Assembly: GCA_963740765.1 (NCBI GenBank)
Contig: CAVUFN010000016.1
Span: forward strand, 992,001-1,056,000
Direction: 5' to 3'
DNA: 64,000 bases
DNA from: DATLGB01 sp963740765
GTDB taxonomy: Bacteria > Actinomycetota > Thermoleophilia > Solirubrobacterales > Solirubrobacteraceae
In this document: positions 35,866 through 42,767 of the stretch, piece after piece
Layout of the letters: every line of letters begins with the position of its first letter
Numbering within the stretch: position 1 is the first letter of the stretch
Made by a program: the position numbers and the translations under genes
The notes under the pieces: generated by a model
Databases searched by the model: none
Seen by the model: the letters and a program-made list of their open reading frames with translations, nothing else
What the model was told of the DNA's origin: nothing

Positions 35866-37692
35866 ATGCCGCAGCCCGGCGGGACCACGCGGCTCGCGGT
35901 AGTCGCGTTCTCCGTCCTGCTGGCCGCCACCATCGGCGCCTTCCTGGTCGCCAACCGGCTGAAGTCCAAGCCGCCGGTGATCGAGGTCATCCGGCGCGAC
36001 ACGTTCTTCTCGCCCAACGGCGACGGCCGCCGGGACAAGGACACCATCGTCTACACGGTCAAGATCAACGACCGAGCGAGCGTGGACGTGGTGGACGCCG
36101 ACGGCGTGGCGGTCCGGCGGATCACGGACCGCGAACGGCTGCGCTCGGGGCGCCGGGGCCGCGTGACCTGGGACGGGCGCGACGACGAGGGGAGGGTCGT
36201 CAAGGACGGCGAGTACAGGCTGCGCTTCATCCTCGGTGAAGGCCGCTCGCTGCTGGCGCCCCGGCCGTTCTACGTCGACACGGAGCCGCCGCGGCCCGCG
36301 GTCGTCGTCGACGCCGACACGCCGATCGTCCGTCCGGGCGGCGACGTCCCCTTCCGCGTCCGAGGCGCCGGCCTCGACGAGGCGCCGTCCTTCACCATCC
36401 TGCGCACCGACGTCTCCCCGCCGCGGGCGGTGCGGCGCCTCGAGGGCGAGGTTGGCAGCACGAGCTACGTGTGGGACGGCAACAACGCGCTCGGCAAGCC
36501 GGCGGCGGCGGGGACGTACCTGATCGCCGTCACCGCCTACGACAAGGCGCGCAACGAGGGTCAGGGCCCGCGCCTGCCGCTGCCCGATCCGCCCCGCGCC
36601 GTCGAGGGCCGCCCCGGCGTCACCGTCCGCTCGCTCGCGATCCAGCCGCCGGTGCGCTCGGTCCAGTCGGGCGGCCAGGTCAACCTGCGCGTGGACGCGC
36701 GCGGGCGCGCGTTCAGCTGGACCCTGCGGCGGCTCGGCGAGCGCAAGCCGGTGCAGTCGGGACGCAAGGAGGCGGGGAAGACGAGCGTCCTCGTCCAGAT
36801 CCCGCGCGGCCCGTCGGGCGTCTTCCTGCTGCGCGCGGAGTCGCACGGTTCGGACACGACCGTCCCCATCGCCGTGCGCGCGCGCAATCCGGTCGGCCCC
36901 CTGGTCGTGCTGCCGCTGGTCTCCTGGCTCGGCCGCGATCCGGTTGATCAGACCGGCGACGGGGTGCCGGACGTCTTCGGGTCCGGCTCGGCGGTGCGCT
37001 TCCCGCGCCTGTTCGCCTACCCGGGCGGCCTGCCGCCCGGGTTGCTGAGCGACATCGCGCCGCTGTTGACCTACATGGACGACGTCGGCCTGCGCTACGA
37101 CCTGGCCACGGACCTCGACCTCTCGTTCACGAGTGCGCCCGGTGGTGAGCAGCGCGGCGTTCTCATGGCCGGCGAGCCGACCTGGATCAGTCGCGGGCTG
37201 GCCAAGCGGCTGCGCGGCTATGTCCGCGACGGCGGCCGCCTCGCGCTGTTCGGACCGCAGGCCCTGCGCGCCTCCGTGTCGGTCGGCGACGCGGTCCTCG
37301 CTCGACCGTCGCCCGTCTCGCCGGTCGACGCGCTCGGCGGGCGCATCGCCGCGGTCCGCGCCTTCGACGGGCCGCTCACCGTCCTCGACGAGGACCCCGA
37401 CCTCGGGCTGCTGGAGGGCTTCTCGGGGCGGTTGGGCGGCTTCGGCGAGGTCGAGGAGCTGCTCGGGCCCGGAGCGGGCGCGAAGGTGACCACCAGCGTC
37501 GGCGAGGAGACCGACCAGCTGCGCCCGGCCCTCAGCGCCGCCACGGTCGGCAAGGGGCTCGTCGTCCGCGTCGGCCTGCCCGGCTGGGGTGAGCACCTGG
37601 TCCGCCGCGAAGGCCCGGTCACCCAGCTCACCGCCAACATCATCGACCTCCTGCGCGGCGTGCGGCCCAAGCCGCGCACCGCCAAGGGCTAG
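35866..37692 (+). CDS. Membrane-anchored protein with FlgD-Ig-like and GATase-like domains
   Basis: The 608-residue protein has an N-terminal anchor (about 10-30) and then a FlgD-Ig/PNGDG-type domain (FFSPNGDGRRDKDTIVYTV, then TWDGRDDEGRVVKDGEYRLRF). A further Ig-like stretch has the WDGNNALGKPAAAGTYLIAVTAYD repeat. The C-terminal half (LVVLPLVSWLGRDP to the end) resembles the N,N-dimethylformamidase large-subunit-like or GATase1-like fold, with MDDVGLRYDLATDLDL. The function is unknown and a surface role is likely. It ends in a CTAG shared with the convergent gene. Confidence 0.75.
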   Translation: MPQPGGTTRLAVVAFSVLLAATIGAFLVANRLKSKPPVIEVIRRDTFFSPNGDGRRDKDTIVYTVKINDRASVDVVDADGVAVRRITDRERLRSGRRGRVTWDGRDDEGRVVKDGEYRLRFILGEGRSLLAPRPFYVDTEPPRPAVVVDADTPIVRPGGDVPFRVRGAGLDEAPSFTILRTDVSPPRAVRRLEGEVGSTSYVWDGNNALGKPAAAGTYLIAVTAYDKARNEGQGPRLPLPDPPRAVEGRPGVTVRSLAIQPPVRSVQSGGQVNLRVDARGRAFSWTLRRLGERKPVQSGRKEAGKTSVLVQIPRGPSGVFLLRAESHGSDTTVPIAVRARNPVGPLVVLPLVSWLGRDPVDQTGDGVPDVFGSGSAVRFPRLFAYPGGLPPGLLSDIAPLLTYMDDVGLRYDLATDLDLSFTSAPGGEQRGVLMAGEPTWISRGLAKRLRGYVRDGGRLALFGPQALRASVSVGDAVLARPSPVSPVDALGGRIAAVRAFDGPLTVLDEDPDLGLLEGFSGRLGGFGEVEELLGPGAGAKVTTSVGEETDQLRPALSAATVGKGLVVRVGLPGWGEHLVRREGPVTQLTANIIDLLRGVRPKPRTAKG

Positions 37693-38120
37693 CCCGCCAC
37701 CACCCGCTGCAGGGCGGTCTCGAGCGTGTCGCGGTCCGTCGCCGCGAAGCGCAGCCGCGCACGCTCGGCGGCCATCCCGTGCAGCTCGGCCGTTCGTGCG
37801 TCGTCGATCGCGGCGGTGTGCTCGTACCAGAGCTCGCACGCCGGGAAGATCTGCAGCAGGCCGCGGGCGAGCGGGTACTGCGCCGGCTCGAAGATGACCA
37901 CCACCCGCGGCGCGTCGCGCAACCGCTTGCGCAGCCGCCGGGCCTGCTTGTGGGCCACGCTCACGCCGATCGCATCCGGAAGGCGTGCCTGGCGCCGGTA
38001 GGAGGTTCTCGGCGGATCGGCCACCACGGCCACCTCGGCCGCCAGCAGCTCCTCGGCCAGCGTGCGGTGAGCGAACCGCTCCAGCGGCTCGGGGAGCAAC
38101 ACGAGCAACGGGCGGGACAC
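37689..38120 (-). CDS. Hypothetical protein, 143 residues, possibly a glycosyltransferase-like fragment
   Basis: The soluble product starts MSRPLLVLLPEPLERFAHRTLAEELLAAEVAVVADPPR and looks like the N-terminal half of a GT-B fold, with the rest absent, but I do not recognise a family. The GTG at 38120 has a TACCGT box 8 bases upstream, so expression as a leaderless mRNA is plausible. The stop shares CTAG with the large FlgD-Ig gene. Confidence 0.55.
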   Translation of the reverse strand: MSRPLLVLLPEPLERFAHRTLAEELLAAEVAVVADPPRTSYRRQARLPDAIGVSVAHKQARRLRKRLRDAPRVVVIFEPAQYPLARGLLQIFPACELWYEHTAAIDDARTAELHGMAAERARLRFAATDRDTLETALQRVVAG

Positions 38121-38128
38121 GGCCTCCG

Positions 38129-38134
38129 ACGGTA
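38129..38134 (-). promoter_or_regulatory. -10 box of the 143-residue protein gene
   Basis: TACCGT on the minus strand lies 8 bases before the GTG at 38120, again without a Shine-Dalgarno. Confidence 0.4.
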
Positions 38135-38234
38135 GTCCGGAATGGTTTGCCCGTCGCCCACCGGTGGGTACGCGAGCGGACAGACAGGGGCCGGCACGGG
38201 AGCGCCGGGCATTTCAACGAGGGGAAGCATCGTC

Positions 38235-39455
38235 ATGACACGCACCATCCGGGCGCTCGTCGCCGCGGGCACCGCCGTCCTCGCGCTTGCGCCTGCCGCG
38301 GACGCCGCCGACTACGTCGACCATCAGGTCATCGTCAAGTACGCGGACGGCGCCTCGAGCGCTGCGCGCACCGCTGCGGCCAGGGCCGCCGGCGTCACCA
38401 CCACGCTCGACCGCGTCGCCGGCGTCGGCGCCAGCGTCGTTCGCGTGAGCGGCGACGCGAGGGCCGCCGCCGCTCGCCTCAACCGCGCGCCCGGCGTCCT
38501 CTACGCCGAGCCCGACTACATCCTGCGGGCGTCCTCGGTCCCGAACGATCCGTCCTTCGGCGAGCTCTACGGGATCAACAACGCCAACGACGCCGACCTC
38601 GACGGTCCCGAGGGCTGGGACCTCGCGTACGGCGCCGGCGCCTTCCCGACCAGCGGCGTGCGGGTCGGCATCGTCGACACCGGCATCGACCAGACCCACC
38701 CGGACCTGGCGGGCAAGACCGTCGCCTGCGCCGGCGTGAAGAGCTTCGGCCTCGGCGGCCTGATCGGCGGCGATCCGACGATCGTCGCGAACAAGTGCAA
38801 CGACGACAACGACCACGGCACGCACGTGGCGGGCACGGTCGGCGCGATCGCCAACAACGGCACCGGCGTCGCCGGTGTGGCGCCCAACGCGCAGATCGCC
38901 TCCTGCAAGGCACTGTCGGGCAGCGGCAGCGGGTCCACCTCCGGCGTGGCCAACTGCATCACGTGGGCCGCGGCGCAGAACGTCAAGGTGATCTCGATGT
39001 CGCTGGGCGGCGGGTCGTCGACCACGCTCCAGAACGCGGTCGTCAACGCCTACAAGAACGGCAACGGCACGCTGATCGTCGCGGCCGCCGGCAACGACGG
39101 CAACAGCACGCTCAACTACCCGGCCGCCTACCCCGAGGTCGTCTCCGTGGCGGCGTCCGATCGCAACGACGCCCACGCCTCGTTCTCCAACGTCAACAGC
39201 GACGTCGAGGTCGACGCCGCCGGCGTCGACGTCCTGTCCACGATCCCGGGCGGCGGCTACGCGAAGTTCTCGGGCACCTCGATGGCGACCCCGCACGTCG
39301 CCGGCGTGGCCGCGCTGATCGGCTTCAAGTTCCCGTCGCTGACCGCGGCGGGCATCCGCGCGCGCCTCGACGCCGGCGTCGACGACCTCGGGGCCGCCGG
39401 TCGCGACAGCACGTTCGGCTTCGGCCGCGTGAACCTGGTCAAGGCGCTCTCGTAG
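38235..39455 (+). CDS. Secreted subtilisin-like serine protease (S8)
   Basis: The 406-residue protein has a signal peptide (MTRTIRALVAAGTAVLALAPAADA), an inhibitor-I9-like propeptide (HQVIVKYADGASSAARTAAARAAGV to LYAEPDYIL), and a complete catalytic triad: Asp148 in VDTGID, His194 in DHGTHVAG and Ser349 in SGTSMATPH. It is a degradative or processing protease. The ATG at 38235 has a Shine-Dalgarno GAGGGGAA and starts the signal peptide, whereas an earlier ATG at 38142 would add an atypical leader. Confidence 0.94.
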   Translation: MTRTIRALVAAGTAVLALAPAADAADYVDHQVIVKYADGASSAARTAAARAAGVTTTLDRVAGVGASVVRVSGDARAAAARLNRAPGVLYAEPDYILRASSVPNDPSFGELYGINNANDADLDGPEGWDLAYGAGAFPTSGVRVGIVDTGIDQTHPDLAGKTVACAGVKSFGLGGLIGGDPTIVANKCNDDNDHGTHVAGTVGAIANNGTGVAGVAPNAQIASCKALSGSGSGSTSGVANCITWAAAQNVKVISMSLGGGSSTTLQNAVVNAYKNGNGTLIVAAAGNDGNSTLNYPAAYPEVVSVAASDRNDAHASFSNVNSDVEVDAAGVDVLSTIPGGGYAKFSGTSMATPHVAGVAALIGFKFPSLTAAGIRARLDAGVDDLGAAGRDSTFGFGRVNLVKALS

Positions 39456-39458
39456 CCT
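39453..39458 (+). promoter_or_regulatory. -10 box built on the subtilisin stop codon
   Basis: TAGCCT begins with the TAG stop of the protease gene and lies 11 bases before the ATG of the glycosyltransferase gene. Confidence 0.45.
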
Positions 39459-39469
39459 GGCGCGCCGCA

Positions 39470-40573
39470 ATGCGCGGCGCGCTCTTCACCCTCTCGGCCG
39501 GCCTGCTCGTCTACGCGCAGGCCGGCTACGGCCTGCTCCTGGCCCTGCTCACCCGCCGTGCAACTGTGGGGACGGTCCCCTCAGTTGCATCGGGTGAGAC
39601 TGAGGGGACAGTCCCCTCCGTCTCGCTGGTGATCGCGGCGTACGCCGAGGAGGCGGTGATCGCGGACAAGGTCGCCGATGCGCTGGCGCTGGACTGGCCG
39701 CGCGACCGGCTCGAGGTGATCGTGGCGGTGGACGGGGACGCGGACGCCACCGCGGCGCGAGCGCGGGCGGCGGGCGCGGACGTGGTGCTGGAGCTGCCTC
39801 GCGGCGGCAAGATGCGCGCGCAGGACGCGGCGGTCGGGCGGTCGACGGGGGAGCTTCTCGCGTTCTCGGACGCCAACGCGCGCTGGGAGCCGGACGCGCT
39901 GCAGGAGCTGACGAAGCCGTTCGCCGACCCGGGCGTGGCGTACGCGTGCGGGCAGGTCGCCTTCGTCAACGCTGAGGGAACCAACCAGGAGGGGCTGTAC
40001 TGGCGCTACGAGATGTGGCTGCGGGCGATGGAGTCCGGGCTGCACTCGGTCACGGGCGGCAACGGCGCCATCTACGCCGTGCGGCGGGAGGACTACGTCG
40101 TCCCGGACGTCCCGATGGGCCACGATCTGTTCCTGCCCTTCACGCTGGTCAAGCGCGGCCGCCGGGCGGTCTACGCGCCCGCCGCCCGGGCGACGGAGAA
40201 GATGGTCCCCAGCATCGAGGGCGAGTGGCAGCGCAAGCGGCGGATGATGACCCAGGCCTGGCGGATCGTCCTGCGCGGCGGCCTGCTGGACCTGCTCGCG
40301 TACCCGCCGCTCTACGCGCTGATGATCCTGAGCCATCGCGTCCTGCGCTACGCCACCCCGCTCCTCCACGTCGCGGCGTTCCTCACCGGCGGCCACCGCA
40401 CGCGCGCCGCCCACGCCGCGCTGGTCACGGCCGCCTTCGCGCACCGCCGCGAGCGGCCGTTCCTGATCGCCCGCTACTACGTCTTCACCCAGGCCTCGCT
40501 GGCCGCCGGCCTCTACGACCACCTGCGCCACGGGACGCCCGAGCACTGGGAGATCGCGGAGGGGACGCGATGA
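39470..40573 (+). CDS. Membrane glycosyltransferase family 2
   Basis: The 367-residue protein has an N-terminal membrane helix, then a GT2 catalytic domain with VSLVIAAYAEEAVI, VIVAVDGDAD, FSDANARWE, a GGNGAIYAVRR segment and the QRKRRMMTQAW motif (QxxRW-like), and C-terminal membrane helices. It probably adds a sugar to a lipid-linked or processive glycan. Between the first helix and the GT2 fold there is an insert (ATVGTVPSVASGETEGTVPSVS) encoded by two 29-bp palindromes. Its stop overlaps the next ATG (40570-40573). Confidence 0.9.
   Translation: MRGALFTLSAGLLVYAQAGYGLLLALLTRRATVGTVPSVASGETEGTVPSVSLVIAAYAEEAVIADKVADALALDWPRDRLEVIVAVDGDADATAARARAAGADVVLELPRGGKMRAQDAAVGRSTGELLAFSDANARWEPDALQELTKPFADPGVAYACGQVAFVNAEGTNQEGLYWRYEMWLRAMESGLHSVTGGNGAIYAVRREDYVVPDVPMGHDLFLPFTLVKRGRRAVYAPAARATEKMVPSIEGEWQRKRRMMTQAWRIVLRGGLLDLLAYPPLYALMILSHRVLRYATPLLHVAAFLTGGHRTRAAHAALVTAAFAHRRERPFLIARYYVFTQASLAAGLYDHLRHGTPEHWEIAEGTR
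39560..39588. repeat. Palindrome 1 of a tandem pair (core GGGGACGGTCCCC)
   Basis: Near-perfect 29-bp inverted repeat from GCAACTG to CAGTTGC around the core GGGGACGGTCCCC. It is read in frame within the glycosyltransferase gene. Confidence 0.85.
39596..39624. repeat. Palindrome 2 of a tandem pair (core GGGGACAGTCCCC)
   Basis: Second 29-bp near-perfect inverted repeat, from GAGACTG to CCGTCTC around GGGGACAGTCCCC, 7 bases after the first. Both encode GTVPSV. The shape is like a REP or other dispersed palindromic element. Confidence 0.85.
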
Positions 40574-41181
40574 CGAGCCCGTGGCTGAGCAGCCCGGTCC
40601 GGCGGGGGTTCGACGTGCTGGTCTCGGCGACGATCCTGCTCGTCACGGCGCCCGTCGTCGCCGCGGCGATGGTGGCGATCCGCCTCGAGTCCCGCGGAGC
40701 TGCGGTGTTCCGCCAGCGGCGCGTCGGCCAGCACGGCAGGCCCTTCGACCTCTACAAGCTGCGCTCCATGGTCAGCGGCGCGGAGTCGATGGGCGCCGGC
40801 CTCGCCGTCGACCAGGGCGACGCGCGCATCACGCGGGTCGGTGCCTTCATCCGCCGCACCTCCATCGACGAGCTGCCCAACCTCGTCAACGTGCTGCGCG
40901 GCGAGATGTCGCTGATCGGCCCGCGCCCCACCGTCCAGGTCCAGGTCGACCGCTACACGGAGCGCCAGCGCCTGCGCCTGGCCGCCAAGCCCGGCCTGAC
41001 CGGCTGGGCCCAGGTCAACGGCCGCGCGTCGCTGCCGTGGGCGGACCGCATCGAGCTCGACCTGCACTACATCGAGCACGCCAGTCCGCGCCTGGACCTG
41101 CGCATCCTCCTCACCACGATCCGCATGGCCGTCACCGGCAGCGGGCTCTACCGCGGCGAGACCGGCGGCTGGCGGCAGTAA
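40570..41181 (+). CDS. Undecaprenyl-phosphate sugar-1-phosphate transferase (bacterial sugar transferase)
   Basis: The 203-residue protein is a WcaJ/PglC-like phosphoglycosyl transferase: a membrane helix or re-entrant segment at about 14-36, then RQRRVGQHGRPFDLYKLRSM, RRTSIDELPNLVNVLRGEMSLIGPRP, and KPGLTGWAQVNGR. It starts a glycan by moving sugar phosphate to the lipid carrier. It lacks the N-terminal polytopic part of full WbaP/WcaJ enzymes, so it is a minimal monotopic type. The ATG overlaps the glycosyltransferase stop. Confidence 0.94.
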   Translation: MTSPWLSSPVRRGFDVLVSATILLVTAPVVAAAMVAIRLESRGAAVFRQRRVGQHGRPFDLYKLRSMVSGAESMGAGLAVDQGDARITRVGAFIRRTSIDELPNLVNVLRGEMSLIGPRPTVQVQVDRYTERQRLRLAAKPGLTGWAQVNGRASLPWADRIELDLHYIEHASPRLDLRILLTTIRMAVTGSGLYRGETGGWRQ

Positions 41182-41201
41182 CGCGGCTTACCCACCGTTA
41201 G

Positions 41202-42767
41202 GTGGACGTGCGCCGCCTGACCATCGCCCTGCTCACCCTGCTCGCCTTCCCCGCCTCGGCGGCCGCCGTGTTCCCGGGCGAGAACGGCCCGATCGTCTTC
41301 ACGGCCGGCAACACGATCGGCCGGATCAATGCGGACGGGAGCGGGCTGCAGCCCGTCACCGACGTCGATCACGACGAGGTGAGTCACGATGACGTCACCG
41401 CCTCGGCCGACGGGTCCCGCCTGGCCTTCCAGTTCAGCGTCGACGTCGAGGAGGGCGAGGAGTCCCCGCCGCCCGCGCTCGGCACCACGGCGCTCGACGC
41501 CGATCCCGGCTACGCGCCCCTGGTCCCGACGACCCTCCGGGTCTCCGAGCCGGCGTTCCTGGCGACCGACCGCGTCGTCTATCGCGACTACACCGGATCG
41601 AACTACTACCAGCTCTTCAGCGCCAGGGCGGACGGCACGGACGTGCGGCAGGAGACCGCCTTCGTCCAGAAGGACATGTCGGCGACCGACCCGGTCGCGG
41701 CGCCGGACGGCGACAGGGTCTACTACCGCGCGCGCCGCTACTACCAGGAGGTCAGCCCCCAGGGGACCGAGGTCACCGTCACCGATTACGCGATCTGGTG
41801 GTTCCGGTTCTCGGACAACGCCAGCGGCGCGGTGACGCCGTGGGCACGCAACCAGGTGATCCGCCCGCTCGACGTGTCCCCGGACGGGGGCAAGCTGCTC
41901 TACGCGGTCGGCGACGGGCCCATGGAGACGATGCAGGAGCGGGATCTCGGCCCGGGCGGATCGACGCGCCTCGCGCGCGCGACACCGGTCACCAGCGCGT
42001 CGTACTCACCTGACGGGGAGTACATCGCCTACGCCCTCGCGGATGCGGACGACTCCATCTGGGACATCCGGGTCAAGAACGCCGGCGACCTCCAGAACGA
42101 CCATTCGGTCCCCTTCCCTCCCGGGCAGTTCGTGAACGGCAACGCACGCAACATCGAGTGGGCGCTGCCCTCGACGTCGGGCATCACCGTCACCGAGACG
42201 GGCGACGGTGCCGACACCGACGACGAGGACGGCGTCTGCGACGACGACGACGAGGAAGCCGGGGCGCAGTGCAGCCTGCGCGCCGCGATCGAGACGGTGA
42301 ACGCCGAGGGCGAGGCGGCCACGATCGAGTTCGACGTCGGCGACGGCGGCCCGCAGACGCTCACGGTCGGCTCCGAGCTGCCGGCGATCACCGAGACGGT
42401 CGACGCTGGACGGCACGACGCAGCCCGACTACGACGACGCGCCCCTGATCGCCGTCGAGGGCGGCACCTTCGCCGGGCTTCGGTTCGACGGCGCCGACAG
42501 TTCCGTGAAGGGCCTGGACGTCCACGGCTTCACAGGGCCTGGGATCGTGCTCGCCGGCGAGGACAGCGCGGCGGAGGGCAACTGGGTCGGCTTCAAGCGC
42601 GACGGCGACGGCTACGTGGCGGCGGGCAACGGCGCCGGGATCGATGTGCGCGCCGCCGGGGTGCGCGTGACGGACAACGTGATCGCGGGCAACGGAAAGC
42701 CGCCCGCCGATGGCAAGGCGTACGTGAACGGGCTGGACGGCGACGAGAGCCCGGCTTCGGTCCATGA
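41202..42767 (+). CDS. Secreted beta-propeller/beta-helix protein, 5' part before a frameshift
   Basis: The frame starts at GTG 41202 with a signal peptide (VRRLTIALLTLLAFPASAAA) and a TolB-like beta-propeller (GENGPIVFTAGNTIGRINADGSGLQPVTD and YSPDGEYIAYALADADDSIWDIRVKN). It then has the CSLRAAIETVN motif that usually opens a right-handed beta-helix domain. Meaningful sequence ends near 42402: the codons become Arg-rich and the frame runs on to 42767. Removing the G at 42402 restores ITETVTLDGTTQPDY and joins it to the frame of the next feature. So this is one gene broken by a one-base insertion or by a sequencing error. Confidence 0.75.
   Translation: MDVRRLTIALLTLLAFPASAAAVFPGENGPIVFTAGNTIGRINADGSGLQPVTDVDHDEVSHDDVTASADGSRLAFQFSVDVEEGEESPPPALGTTALDADPGYAPLVPTTLRVSEPAFLATDRVVYRDYTGSNYYQLFSARADGTDVRQETAFVQKDMSATDPVAAPDGDRVYYRARRYYQEVSPQGTEVTVTDYAIWWFRFSDNASGAVTPWARNQVIRPLDVSPDGGKLLYAVGDGPMETMQERDLGPGGSTRLARATPVTSASYSPDGEYIAYALADADDSIWDIRVKNAGDLQNDHSVPFPPGQFVNGNARNIEWALPSTSGITVTETGDGADTDDEDGVCDDDDEEAGAQCSLRAAIETVNAEGEAATIEFDVGDGGPQTLTVGSELPAITETVDAGRHDAARLRRRAPDRRRGRHLRRASVRRRRQFREGPGRPRLHRAWDRARRRGQRGGGQLGRLQARRRRLRGGGQRRRDRCARRRGARDGQRDRGQRKAARRWQGVRERAGRRREPGFGP

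Noticed and set aside
39560..39624. The two palindromes as transcription terminators
   Set aside because: They lie inside the coding region of an intact glycosyltransferase, are read in frame and have no T-run.
39560..39624. The two palindromes as a CRISPR array
   Set aside because: Only two copies, palindromic, with a 7-bp spacer and no cas genes nearby.
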